Source: Prauserella marina
GTDB lineage: Bacteria > Actinomycetota > Actinomycetes > Mycobacteriales > Pseudonocardiaceae
Length of the DNA: 64,000 bases
NCBI RefSeq assembly: GCF_002240355.1
Contig: NZ_CP016353.1
Span: 558,001 to 622,000 of the forward strand
Reading direction: 5' to 3'
In this document: piece by piece, positions 15,838 through 24,180 of the stretch
How positions within the stretch are numbered: position 1 is the first letter of the stretch
Layout of the letters: every line of letters starts with the position of its first letter
The notes under the pieces: model-generated
Seen by the model: the letters and a program-made list of their open reading frames with translations, nothing else
Databases searched by the model: none
What the model was told of the DNA's origin: nothing
Position numbers and translations under genes: made by a program

Positions 15838-16758
15838 GTGCGAGTCCTGGTGAGCAACGAGCCCGACGACAAGGTCGGCGTCGAGTTGCTGTCCCAGCTT
15901 GAGGGCGTCGAGGTGCTGACCTACGACCCCAACGAGCCGCTACCGGTCGAACACCGGGGGGCTGAGGTGTTGATCCCGCCGTACCGCAGCAGTCACCGGC
16001 CGATACCGCTCCTCAAGCAGTTGCCCGATTTGCGGATGGTGCAACTGTTGTCGGCCGGAGCGGACGAGTGGGCGAGCGATGTGCCCTCTTACGTGACGTT
16101 GTCGACGGCGCGCGGCGCGCAAGCGGGACCGGTGTCGGAGTGGGTTCTCTCGGCGATCCTGTGCCTGTACCGCCAATGGCCCGCGCTGGTGAGGTTCCAG
16201 CAGGCGGGCGTGTGGGCACACCGGAGAGTCAGCGCGGACACGCTCGCCGGAAGCCGAGTGCTCATCGTCGGGGCCGGAAGCATCGGAATGGCGGTCGCGC
16301 GTCGCCTCCCAGTGTTCGACGCCGTGCCGACCCTCGTGGCCAGCCGTGCCCGGGAAGGTGTCCATGGCCCCGCGGACATCCCGCGCCTATTGCCTGATCA
16401 CGACGTCGTGGTCATCACGGCACCACTCACGGACGACACTCGCGGCCTGGTCGACAAAACCTTCCTTGCAGCGATGCCGGACGGCGCCCTGCTCGTCAAC
16501 GCCGGGCGCGGCAAGATCGTGGACACCGAAGCACTTGTCTTGGAACTACAAGCCGAACGCCTCCGCGCCGCACTCGACGTGGTCGACCCGGAACCCTTGC
16601 CCGAGTCACATCCGTTGTGGGCCTGCCCAGGACTGATCATCAGCCCCCACATGGCAAGAACTGTCCCAGGTACGAACGCTTTGTGTTACCAGGTCGCGGT
16701 GGAGCAGGTGCGAACTTTCTGCACAGGGGGAGTGCCTTCGAACACTGTGCCTGCTTAG
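15838..16758 (+). CDS. D-isomer 2-hydroxyacid dehydrogenase
   Basis: The 306-residue protein belongs to the NAD-dependent D-2-hydroxyacid dehydrogenase family, which reduces 2-keto acids. The Rossmann motif VGAGSIGMAVARRL is near residue 145, the substrate-binding Arg is in NAGRGKIVD near 223, the acidic partner lies in ALDVVDPEPLPESHPLW, and the catalytic His is in IISPHMART. An in-frame GTG at 15826 overlaps the upstream stop; the GTG at 15838 has GAGGAG 4 nt before it and is preferred. It is tightly linked to the GntR-kinase gene, so regulator and enzyme probably respond to the same metabolite. Such an enzyme is unusual in an AICE core and may be cargo. Confidence 0.87.
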   Translation: MRVLVSNEPDDKVGVELLSQLEGVEVLTYDPNEPLPVEHRGAEVLIPPYRSSHRPIPLLKQLPDLRMVQLLSAGADEWASDVPSYVTLSTARGAQAGPVSEWVLSAILCLYRQWPALVRFQQAGVWAHRRVSADTLAGSRVLIVGAGSIGMAVARRLPVFDAVPTLVASRAREGVHGPADIPRLLPDHDVVVITAPLTDDTRGLVDKTFLAAMPDGALLVNAGRGKIVDTEALVLELQAERLRAALDVVDPEPLPESHPLWACPGLIISPHMARTVPGTNALCYQVAVEQVRTFCTGGVPSNTVPA

Positions 16759-16846
16759 CTTGATAAACAAAGACTGAAAACGCCGACACGGTGGACGCGG
16801 GAAACGGCAAACCGAAAGGCGTTGCCGCATGTGGTTGGAGCTATCG

Positions 16847-18055
16847 CTACTCGACTGTGCCGTTTGGGTGAATCGTGTACTGATGCATAAATTTCGCTTC
16901 CTCGGGGGCGAGCATGATGGCAGTTGCTGGCAGGGCTGGCGCGTCGGGATTAGGTGTAACTATTAGGGTTTCTTCGAGGCATACAGTCGCGAAATTTCGA
17001 CCGTTTACAAAGAAATTCTCCGGGGAATCAACGATCGAAGAAACTCGTTCGGATACTCGGCCCTCTTGTTCGTCGGTCAAGTTTGGCGCATTAGACTCAA
17101 TCACAATTTCTGTTTGCGGGTCGAACCAGTACCATCTTCGCCCGCCACTCCTGGTTACGGCAAGGATGGCGGTAGCATGACGCGGAGGGGACTTTGGCCA
17201 GATTTTCTTATCAACTTTGTTTGCTGCTTCCACATACTGTGGCCAACGTTTCCTTAGGGTGTCAAGGGCGGAAATCTGAGGCTGAATATCAAGGTCAGGT
17301 CTCTGGCGTCCGACGGTGCTGGCTATCTCCTTCGCGGCCTCGATGCCTGCTATGTATGCGAACGGGCAAAGATGAATAGCTATGCCAGTCCGGTGCACTC
17401 GGTGTCCTTCTATCTCTCGCACCAGGCCCAGGATCCCGCCCGGCGCGCCGTGGATAATCAAGGATGCTAGTTGATACGCGGGATAGAGATGCAGAAGATT
17501 GAACTTTTCGCACCGATCCTTCAGGTTCTCTTCTGACCATCCTCTGCGAAAACCTTTCCCGTATTTTTCAGTAGCTTTATCAAGTTCCCGGCTAGCCTTC
17601 TTTAGTGTGTGAGCCCGCTGCCTGGTTACTTTCCTCTTTTGGCTCCTGGTTAGTAAGTCGAGACCGAGAGAGAAGTCGTTCGCGAACTTTGCACCGAAGC
17701 CTAAATGGTCAAGATAGCGCTGCGCTCTCCCCGGGGTCGATTCGACATCTCGAATATTCACCGCATGCTCGATCAATGAGCGAGCCGATCGAACTGCCGA
17801 TCTACCGTTGCCGTGTGATAACTCGATCAGAAGGCCGATTAAATCACTAAGACCCTGATTGAAGATGGTTGCCACCGCAGGGTAATTCTCAGCTTCCCCG
17901 AAGAATGAGCGCACAAATGGAAGTGACCGAGTCATTACGTTGTTTGCGGTCTCGCCGAACCAGGGGGCAGCTTCAGCGAGAAGCTCGTCAGCGTTGGCCG
18001 GAGGGCCAAGTAGATCGGGTTGTTCTGGAAGTGTGTTGCCTTCGGGAGTCGTCAT
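16847..18055 (-). CDS. DUF5677-like hypothetical protein, low-GC cargo
   Basis: A 402-residue, mostly helical soluble protein. The segment GRSAVRSARSLIEHAVNIRDVESTPGR...RYLDHLGFGAK resembles the helical core of DUF5677 proteins, seen in mobile elements and of unknown function; the assignment is tentative. A basic coiled region (RSQKRKVTRQRAHTLKKASR) follows, and the C-terminal third (after about residue 290) looks like a separate beta-rich domain. Base composition is clearly lower in GC than the flanks, indicating recent acquisition independent of the element's backbone. It stands alone on the minus strand in the cargo zone where defence or fitness genes often sit. No catalytic motif is obvious. 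Confidence 0.7.
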   Translation of the reverse strand: MTTPEGNTLPEQPDLLGPPANADELLAEAAPWFGETANNVMTRSLPFVRSFFGEAENYPAVATIFNQGLSDLIGLLIELSHGNGRSAVRSARSLIEHAVNIRDVESTPGRAQRYLDHLGFGAKFANDFSLGLDLLTRSQKRKVTRQRAHTLKKASRELDKATEKYGKGFRRGWSEENLKDRCEKFNLLHLYPAYQLASLIIHGAPGGILGLVREIEGHRVHRTGIAIHLCPFAYIAGIEAAKEIASTVGRQRPDLDIQPQISALDTLRKRWPQYVEAANKVDKKIWPKSPPRHATAILAVTRSGGRRWYWFDPQTEIVIESNAPNLTDEQEGRVSERVSSIVDSPENFFVNGRNFATVCLEETLIVTPNPDAPALPATAIMLAPEEAKFMHQYTIHPNGTVE

Positions 18056-18203
18056 CAGAGCCTCGCTTCTGCGGTGGATACGCTAGCCATCGCATAGAGC
18101 GAAGTACCGTTACAGCCTGACGAGGCCTCCTTGTCGTCTGTCTATGGTCGCCAGAAGTGACTGGACTGGACCTCCTGCCAAAACTGCTAGCTGAAGGTAG
18201 GCG

Positions 18204-18595
18204 TTATCGAACACGGCCTTTGAGCCGATTATTTGATCTGTTAGCAGGAAATTCAACAGTGCTGTGGTTAGCGATGGCGGTGCCCTTGCTGGGTAGCTGA
18301 TGACTCGGGCCTTGTTCGGCGAGTTCGTGGATTGCGCGGTTGACGGTGCTGACGCTGACGCCGTACTCGTGGGCGAGGGTCTGGCGTTTGGGCAACCGCG
18401 GACCGAGTTGCCCGGCTTCGATGCGTTGGGTGATGTGGTCGCGTACTTGCTGCCATACGTATTCCGCACCGCCTTTGAGGACGTAGCGGGGTTGTCTGGG
18501 GCGGTAGAGGGCCGCGCCAAGGCGTTGGGCTTTGGCTGCCCAGTTGAGTTCCGCTTCGGTGAACCCTTCTTCGCGGGTGGAAGGTCTCTCGGGGG
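18204..18595 (-). pseudogene. GntR regulator remnant, N-terminus lost
   Basis: The minus-strand frame contains a GntR helix-turn-helix core, VWQQVRDHITQRIEAGQLGP then LAHEYGVSVSTVNRAIHELAEQG, preceded by AKAQRLGAALYRPRQPRYVL, a layout common in small AICE regulators. No family-like start codon exists: the open frame continues upstream only through sequence antisense to another gene fragment (18604-18672). The wing region reads PSHQLPSKGTAIA in this frame, while RVISYPA appears in the neighbouring frame, hinting at compensating frameshifts. I treat it as a decayed or rearranged gene; if expressed from the GTG at 18680 it would make 158 residues with an odd N-terminus. Confidence 0.55.
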
Positions 18596-18603
18596 TTGCG
18601 TGC

Positions 18604-18672
18604 TGGCTGATGACGGACCTACGCAAGCAGCTCGGCGGACATTGGGCACGCGGCAGCGACGAAGAAGCCTGA
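18604..18672 (+). pseudogene. C-terminal fragment of a helix-turn-helix gene
   Basis: These 69 nt encode WLMTDLRKQLGGHWARGSDE plus EA and a stop, matching the C-terminus of the intact helix-turn-helix protein encoded at 19028-19210 (WLMSDLRTQLGGHWARHNDE, then EA), with about 80% DNA identity by eye and a shared GACGCT after the stop. Nothing upstream matches the N-terminal half. It is a truncated paralogue inside the element, next to attR. Confidence 0.7.
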
Positions 18673-18710
18673 CGCTGCACGTCCTGATCGCCGTGCTGTG
18701 GTGGCGCGAC

Positions 18711-18730
18711 TGTCCCTAATATGTCCCAAG
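18711..18730 (+). other. Candidate integrase arm-type sites, right end
   Basis: GTCCCTA (18712-18718) and GTCCCAA (18723-18729), spaced 11 bp, mirror the pair at 6224-6241 in the same orientation. Together they would flank the core in circular attP. Positional inference only. Confidence 0.45.
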
Positions 18731-18781
18731 ATCCCGGGAGTTCGACCTAAAAAAGCAGGTCAGCAGACGTGTGGACACCGC

Positions 18782-18835
18782 ACTGTAAATCAGACGGCTC
18801 AGCCTTCGGGGGTTCGAATCCCTCACCCGCCACAC
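18782..18835 (+). repeat. attR: 54-bp copy of the tRNA-Tyr 3' end
   Basis: Exact copy of 6073-6126. The 5' half of the tRNA is absent, so this is an attachment site and not a functional tRNA. Confidence 0.95.
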
Positions 18836-18841
18836 GACGTA

Positions 18842-18884
18842 AAACGCCCCGGTGACCTGCGAAAACAGGCTCACCGGGGCGTTT
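18842..18884 (+). terminator. Original tRNA-Tyr terminator, now separated
   Basis: AAACGCCCCGGTGA (18842-18855) pairs with TCACCGGGGCGTTT (18871-18884), with an inner CCTG/CAGG extension. It lies just past attR and would have followed tRNA-Tyr before integration. Confidence 0.85.
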
Positions 18885-19027
18885 GTCATGTGTGGGCCAC
18901 GTTGTGTCCTGCCTATCGGGCGACCGCGCACCCCCTGACCGCTGCATAAGATGCATCCGACAGTAATAGATGCAAGCGTCAGGGTTTGATGGCAAACTAG
19001 TGCAAAATGGTGCGTGAGGAGAGGCCG

Positions 19028-19210
19028 GTGGGAACCGGTGATGCCGCTCGTCTGCTGGGCGTGCATCGGACGACGTTGCTGCGCTGGTGGCAGGATGAGA
19101 AGGTTCAGCCGCTCTACACGACGCCGGGTGGTCAGGCTCGGTGGTTGATGAGCGACCTGCGCACACAACTCGGCGGACACTGGGCGCGCCACAACGACGA
19201 GGAAGCCTGA
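19028..19210 (+). CDS. Small helix-turn-helix DNA-binding protein
   Basis: This 60-residue protein consists of one MerR/HTH_17-type winged helix: TGDAARLLGVHRTTLLRWWQ, then the wing VQPLYTTPGGQARWLMSDLR. The GTG at 19028 has AGGAGAGG 3 nt upstream; an ATG at 19007 would add seven residues and may be used leaderlessly. It lies just outside attR, yet a truncated copy of its C-terminus is inside the element at 18604. It may belong to an older element remnant or to the chromosome. Function is probably transcriptional regulation or excision-like DNA bending; target unknown. Confidence 0.7.
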   Translation: MGTGDAARLLGVHRTTLLRWWQDEKVQPLYTTPGGQARWLMSDLRTQLGGHWARHNDEEA

Positions 19211-19252
19211 CGCTCGGATAAGAAACAGCCGCCCTTCGACCCAGGTTCCCGG

Positions 19253-20350
19253 CTAACCGGTGAGTGCCTTCCTGGTGTGCTGTGCGATTTCCAGGTCTTC
19301 CCTTGCCGTGATGACGAGCGTGCTGACGGTGGCCCCTGCCGCGGTGATGTCGGCATCCGCCGTTGCTTGCTCGTTGCGCCCCTCGTCGATGACGGCTCCC
19401 AGGTAGCCGAGTCCGGCCAGCGCGGCCGCCCTGACTCTCGGGCTGTGTTCGCCGACGCCGCCGGTGAACACGAGCGCGTCGATGCCGTCCAGCGCTGCCG
19501 TCATCGCCGCGATCTCCCTGCGCAACCGGTGGATGTACACGTCGAAAGCCAGTGTGGCAGCAGGATTTCCCGCGTCGGCGGCCTCGATCACCTCGCGCAT
19601 GTCGCCGGAACCTCCCGACAGCCCGGCGAGCCCGGATTCGTGCTCAAGCACCTCGCCGACCTCGTCGGCTCCTAGCCCCGCGTGTTCCTGCAACCACAAC
19701 ACGAGACCGGGATCGACACTGCCGGTCCGGGTTGCCATGACCAGGCCAGCCAACGGGGTGAAACCCATCGTGGTGTCGAGCGACCGCCCCTCGCCGACGG
19801 CGGCCAGCGACGCGCCAGCCCCGAGGTGACAGGTCACCAACCGCAGGTCGGTGACCTGTCTTCCGAGCAGTTCGGCAGCCCTCCGGCTCGCGTAGTCGTG
19901 GGAAAGCCCGTGGAAGCCGTACCTGCGCAGCGACCATCGCTCGTTCCACGTCTTCGGCAGAGCGTAGGTGGCTGCCGCGTCCGGAAGGCTCGCGTGGAAC
20001 GCGGTGTCGAAACAGGCGACGGCCGGTTTGCCGGGGAGCACGTCTGCGACGGCGTCGATACCGGCGAGCCCTCGCGGCTGGTGCAGGGGAGCCAGTTCGG
20101 TGAGGCCGGCGATGGCCTGCCTCACCCGCTCGTCGATGACGGCAGGTGCGGTGAATTCGGTACCGCCGTGCACGATCCGGTGGCCGACGGCGTCGACTCG
20201 CTCCAGTCCCGCGACGAAGTTCGCAAGCTCCTCGGTCTCGTGCGCTCCTTGCCACGAGTCGAGGTCGAGTTTGCCGACCACCTCGTCGGAAGGGCCGAGC
20301 AACCGCACCTTGAGACTGGACGAACCCGCGTTGACCACCAGCACGTACAT
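19253..20350 (-). CDS. ackA: Acetate kinase
   Basis: AckA interconverts acetyl phosphate plus ADP with acetate plus ATP. The 365-residue product starts MYVLVVNAGSSSLKVRLLG, the first family signature, and carries IVHGGTEF, ACFDTAFHASLP with the catalytic-site His, RYGFHGLSH and FTGGVGEHSPRVR. A longer open frame upstream overlaps the phosphoketolase gene and is rejected. The start lies 13 nt after the phosphoketolase stop, so both are cotranscribed and acetyl phosphate from phosphoketolase can be turned into ATP. No phosphotransacetylase gene is adjacent. Length is slightly short of the 390-400 typical of enterobacterial AckA but normal for actinomycetes. Confidence 0.96.
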   Translation of the reverse strand: MYVLVVNAGSSSLKVRLLGPSDEVVGKLDLDSWQGAHETEELANFVAGLERVDAVGHRIVHGGTEFTAPAVIDERVRQAIAGLTELAPLHQPRGLAGIDAVADVLPGKPAVACFDTAFHASLPDAAATYALPKTWNERWSLRRYGFHGLSHDYASRRAAELLGRQVTDLRLVTCHLGAGASLAAVGEGRSLDTTMGFTPLAGLVMATRTGSVDPGLVLWLQEHAGLGADEVGEVLEHESGLAGLSGGSGDMREVIEAADAGNPAATLAFDVYIHRLRREIAAMTAALDGIDALVFTGGVGEHSPRVRAAALAGLGYLGAVIDEGRNEQATADADITAAGATVSTLVITAREDLEIAQHTRKALTG

Positions 20351-20363
20351 TGCGGAACTCCGA

Positions 20364-22724
20364 TCAGTACGGCCAGGCCCAGTCGCGGACCTCGGGCATG
20401 TCCTCGCCGTACTCCCTGATCCACGAGTGGTGGCGCGTCCTCTTGTCGACGAGCTCCTGCCGGAGGCGAGCATTGCGCGGTCCGAGCCCCGGCACCCGGT
20501 CGAGCACGTCGACGCACAGCTTGAACCGGTCCATGTCGTTGACGACGAGCATGTCGAATGGCGTTGTCGTGGTTCCTTCTTCCTTGTAGCCGCGGACGTG
20601 CAGGTTGTGATGGTTGGTGCGCCGGTAGGTGAGCCGGTGGATGAGCCACGGATACCCGTGATAGGCGAAGATCACCGGCTTGTCCGGCGTGAAGAGGGTG
20701 TCGAATTCCCTGTCGGTCATGCCGTGCGGATGTTCGGTGTCCGGTTGCAGCCGCATCAGGTCGACGACGTTGACCACCCTGACCTTCAGCTCCGGCAGGT
20801 GTTCCCTGAGCATGGCTGTCGCCGCGAGCACCTCCAGCGTCGGCGCGTCGCCCGCGCACGCGAGCACGACGTCGGGTTCGCCGTCGGTGTCGGTGCTCGC
20901 CCATTCCCAGATGCCGGCGCCCCGCGTGTTGTGCAGGATGGCCTCTTCCATGCTGAGCCAGTCGGGCTGTTCGTTCTTGCCTGCGACGACGATGTTGACG
21001 TAGTCCCTGCTGCGAAGGCAGTGATCGGCGACGGAGAGCAACGTGTTGGTGTCCGGCGGCAGGTACACCCTGATCACCTCGGCCTTCTTGTTGACCGCGT
21101 GATCGATGAACCCGGGGTCCTGGTGGGAGAAGCCGTTGTGATCCTGCCGCCACACGTGCGAGGTCAGCAGGTAGTTGAGTGAGCCGATCGGCCGCCGCCA
21201 GTCCAGTTGATGCGCGGCCTTGAGCCATTTCGCGTGCTGATTGAACATCGAGTCGACGATGTGCACGAACGCCTCGTAGCAGGAGAAGAGGCCGTGCCTT
21301 CCGGTCAGCAGATAGCCTTCGAGCAGGCCCTGGCACAGATGCTCGGAAAGCACCTCGACGACCCTGCCCTCGTGGGTCAGGTTCTCGTCGGTGTCGAGAA
21401 CCTTTTCCTGCCACTGTTTTCCGGTGACCTCGTATACGGCGTCGAGCCGGTTGGACGCGGTCTCGTCGGGGCCGAACAACCGGAAGTTGCCTTCGGACTG
21501 GTTGGCCGCTGTGACGTCGCGGAGCCACTTTCCGAGCGTCCTCGTCGGTTCGGAGGTCGAACCGCCTGGCTTCGGCACGTCGACGGCGTGCTCGCGGAAG
21601 TCGGGAAGGTCGAGTGGCCGCAGCAGAGCGCCGCCGTTGGCGTGCGGGGTGGCACCCATCCTTCGGGTTCCGGTCGGCGCACCGGCCCTGACCTGATCGA
21701 CGGGTCTTCCCTCGACGTCGAACAACTGCTCCGGCCCGTACGAGCGCATCCACCGTTCGAGCTGCGCGAGGTGGTCGGGGTTGTCCCGCACGCCCGAAAG
21801 CGGCACCTGGTGCGCACGCCAGGTGCCTTCGACCGGAACACCGTCGACCTCGGCAGGGCCGGTCCAGCCTTTCGGTGAGCGCAACACGATCATGGGCCAG
21901 CGTGGCCGGTTCCCGACCCGCGCCTTCTTGATTTCGGAGATGTCGTCGAGTGCCGCGTCCAGCGTCACGGCCATCGCCTGGTGCATGGCCTGCGGTTCGC
22001 TGCCTTCGACGTAGTAGGGCAGGTAGCCGTACCCCCGCAGAAGCTGGTCCAGTTCGGTGGCGGGCATCCTGGCGAGCAGGGTCGGATTGGCGATCTTGTA
22101 TCCGTTGAGGTGCAGGATCGGCAGCACCGCCCCGTCCCTGCTCGCGTTGGCGAACTTGTTGGCGTGCCAGCTCGTCGCGAGCGGGCCCGTCTCCGCTTCG
22201 CCGTCGCCGATCACGCACGCCACGACGAGACCGGGATTGTCGAGCGCGGCGCCGTAGGCGTGGGCAAGCGAGTAGCCCAGTTCGCCGCCTTCGTGGATGG
22301 ATCCGGGGATGTCGGGGGAGACGTGACTCGGCACCCCGCCGGGAAACGAGAACTGCTTGAACAGCGCCTTGATCCCGTGAACGTCCTGGCCGATGTGCGG
22401 GTACGCCTCGCCGCACGTGCCTTCCAACCACGCGTTGGCCCACATCGCGGGGCCGCCGTGACCGGGCCCGATGACGTACATGAGGTCGAGGTCGCGGCGC
22501 TTGATGACCCGGTTGAGATGGGCGCACAGAAAGTTGAGGCCAGGAGTGGTTCCCCAGTGGCCGAGCAGTCGCGGTTTGATGTGCTCACGGCGCAACGGTT
22601 CGGCGAGCAACGGGTTGTCCAGCAAGTAGATCTGCCCGACGGACAGGTAGTTCGCCGCCCTCCAGTAGGCGTCGATCTCCCGCAGTTCGTTGGTGTCCAG
22701 TGTGGTGACGGCGTGCGCGGTCAT
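20364..22724 (-). CDS. xfp: Xylulose-5-phosphate/fructose-6-phosphate phosphoketolase
   Basis: A thiamine-diphosphate enzyme splitting xylulose-5-P or fructose-6-P with phosphate to acetyl phosphate and an aldose phosphate. The 786-residue product has the phosphoketolase signatures [20 protein letters not shown] and [15 protein letters not shown] near residues 150-200 and [18 protein letters not shown] near 530. ATG at 22724 with GGGGGTGG upstream gives the family N-terminus ([20 protein letters not shown]); the 25 codons upstream are not family-like. With acetate kinase directly downstream it makes a two-gene phosphoketolase bypass that yields ATP and C2 units without decarboxylation. Confidence 0.96.
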   Translation of the reverse strand: MTAHAVTTLDTNELREIDAYWRAANYLSVGQIYLLDNPLLAEPLRREHIKPRLLGHWGTTPGLNFLCAHLNRVIKRRDLDLMYVIGPGHGGPAMWANAWLEGTCGEAYPHIGQDVHGIKALFKQFSFPGGVPSHVSPDIPGSIHEGGELGYSLAHAYGAALDNPGLVVACVIGDGEAETGPLATSWHANKFANASRDGAVLPILHLNGYKIANPTLLARMPATELDQLLRGYGYLPYYVEGSEPQAMHQAMAVTLDAALDDISEIKKARVGNRPRWPMIVLRSPKGWTGPAEVDGVPVEGTWRAHQVPLSGVRDNPDHLAQLERWMRSYGPEQLFDVEGRPVDQVRAGAPTGTRRMGATPHANGGALLRPLDLPDFREHAVDVPKPGGSTSEPTRTLGKWLRDVTAANQSEGNFRLFGPDETASNRLDAVYEVTGKQWQEKVLDTDENLTHEGRVVEVLSEHLCQGLLEGYLLTGRHGLFSCYEAFVHIVDSMFNQHAKWLKAAHQLDWRRPIGSLNYLLTSHVWRQDHNGFSHQDPGFIDHAVNKKAEVIRVYLPPDTNTLLSVADHCLRSRDYVNIVVAGKNEQPDWLSMEEAILHNTRGAGIWEWASTDTDGEPDVVLACAGDAPTLEVLAATAMLREHLPELKVRVVNVVDLMRLQPDTEHPHGMTDREFDTLFTPDKPVIFAYHGYPWLIHRLTYRRTNHHNLHVRGYKEEGTTTTPFDMLVVNDMDRFKLCVDVLDRVPGLGPRNARLRQELVDKRTRHHSWIREYGEDMPEVRDWAWPY

Positions 22725-22875
22725 GTCCACCCCCGTAGGCGACCAATCCGCATGTGACGCTACCGGCTCGGACGCGGTGGCGCGCGGCTTCGCCGCCACG
22801 GTTGTCCACTATGGAGGGCACGGATCTCCCGACCTCTCGGTGACCTTTCCGTCACGGTCTGCAAAAATCGCCGGT

Positions 22876-24099
22876 ATGCGAGGAATGGGTTCTTCCAGGG
22901 GTTTTTCACGCAGCGTCACGACTGTGCTGGTCGCCGCGCTGTGCGCCGTCGTGCTACCGGCATCCGCCGCGGCCGAAGAGGACGGGAACCAGATCTACCT
23001 GCCCGAACCCGATGGGCCGTACCAGCCTGGCACGAGCCTCGTGCACCTCGTCGACGACAACCGGGTCGACGACCTCGCGCCGGATGGCGGCGACCGGGAG
23101 CTGATGGCGCAGGTCTGGTACCCGGCCATGCCCTCGCCATGGCACCAGCCGGCGCCTTACGCGCAGCCGCAGGAAGCGGCGGCCATCGAGTACTTCTACG
23201 GGCTGCCCGAAGGCGCGGTCAAGGACGCTGCCACCAACAGCCTGCTCGGCGCCCCGGCACTGCCGGGTGACCGGCCGGTCGTCTTCTTCTACCACGGAAT
23301 TTGCGCGTCCCGCACCGACACAACCGCGTTGAACGAGCGGCTTGCCAGCAACGGATTCGTCGTGGTCGCGCTGGCCAGCACCCATGAGTCCGACGGTGTC
23401 GAGTTCCCCGACGGCCGCTTCGTCCGCACCTCCGATCCGGACTTCTGCCTGGCAGGGGGCGATCCCTTCAGCGAGAAGTACGACGCGGTCCTCAACCGGC
23501 TCCAGGAGACCAGGGTCGGCGATGTCGGCTTCGTCCTCGACCAGCTCACCGAGTGGCAGAACACGGGTCGTTCTCCGTTGCCGCTCGGGGTGGCGCGTTC
23601 GCTCGACCTCGACCGCGTCGGAATCATGGGTCACTCCTTCGGGGGTTCAACAGCGGCGCAGTCACTCGCCGACGACCCGAGGCTCGACGCTGGTGTCGAT
23701 CTCGACGGGCTCATCGTGGGTTCGGTGAGGAAAGCGGGACTGGACAAGCCGTTCCTCGTCATCGGCAGCGACTATCACGACGAGGTTCAGGATCCGAGCT
23801 GGGCCGACTTTCTGCCCGCGCTCACCGGCTGGCACCAGTGGTTGCGGCTTGTCGATGCAGGGCACTACCGGTTCGTCGACATCGGTGGCAGCGCGGGCAA
23901 ATGGGGCCTCGCCGAGATGATGCCGCCAGAGGCATGGACGGCGAACTTCGGCGACATCGGTGATCACCGCTCGCAGGACATCGTTCTCGACTACACGACG
24001 GCATTTTTCCAGCGGTTCCTCGCGGGCAAGAAGAGCCCGATCCTCGACGGTCCTTCCGCCGAGTATCCCGAGATCGAGTTCAAGACGGCCGGAGGCTGA
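22876..24099 (+). CDS. Secreted alpha/beta hydrolase, PAF-acetylhydrolase-like
   Basis: The 407-residue protein has an N-terminal signal peptide (SRSVTTVLVAALCAVVLPASAAA, cleaved near residue 33). The mature part resembles plasma PAF-acetylhydrolase-type lipases: ELMAQVWYPA, an oxyanion-region VVFFYHGICASR, the nucleophile Ser in IMGHSFGGSTAA near residue 258, and a late histidine in VDAGHYRFVDIGG. The start could be the ATG at 22876 or 22885; neither has a strong ribosome site. It is divergent from the phosphoketolase gene across about 150 bp. Substrate may be an ester or phospholipid outside the cell; there is no neighbour that narrows it. Confidence 0.85.
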   Translation: MRGMGSSRGFSRSVTTVLVAALCAVVLPASAAAEEDGNQIYLPEPDGPYQPGTSLVHLVDDNRVDDLAPDGGDRELMAQVWYPAMPSPWHQPAPYAQPQEAAAIEYFYGLPEGAVKDAATNSLLGAPALPGDRPVVFFYHGICASRTDTTALNERLASNGFVVVALASTHESDGVEFPDGRFVRTSDPDFCLAGGDPFSEKYDAVLNRLQETRVGDVGFVLDQLTEWQNTGRSPLPLGVARSLDLDRVGIMGHSFGGSTAAQSLADDPRLDAGVDLDGLIVGSVRKAGLDKPFLVIGSDYHDEVQDPSWADFLPALTGWHQWLRLVDAGHYRFVDIGGSAGKWGLAEMMPPEAWTANFGDIGDHRSQDIVLDYTTAFFQRFLAGKKSPILDGPSAEYPEIEFKTAGG

Positions 24100-24180
24100 G
24101 AGGCACCTGGCCATACCAACAGGTAGCGGTTACGTTCGGACTGCGTCAAAAAACCGGCGATCAGACAAAGGGGTTTTGAC

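Larger units (their letters stand above)
6073..18835. mobile_element. Integrated AICE (prim-pol type) in tRNA-Tyr
   Basis: A 12.7 kb element is bounded by a 54-bp exact direct repeat of the tRNA-Tyr 3' end (6073-6126 and 18782-18835). Gene content is that of actinomycete integrative and conjugative elements related to pSAM2: tyrosine integrase and excisionase at the left end, a replication pair (DUF3631 helicase plus prim-pol), a single FtsK/TraB-like DNA translocase for double-stranded transfer, several small membrane proteins of the spread type, and a GntR regulator divergent from the transfer operon. Cargo on the right consists of a 2-hydroxyacid dehydrogenase and a low-GC DUF5677-like gene. 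All core genes look intact, so excision and transfer are plausible. Confidence 0.93.

Noticed and set aside
18300-18719. 139-codon plus-strand frame near attR
   Set aside because: Antisense to the GntR core; its resemblance to anything is limited to an out-of-frame overlap with the helix-turn-helix fragment.
18782-18835. A second tRNA-Tyr
   Set aside because: Only the 3' half is present; there is no acceptor 5' strand or D arm, so it is attR.
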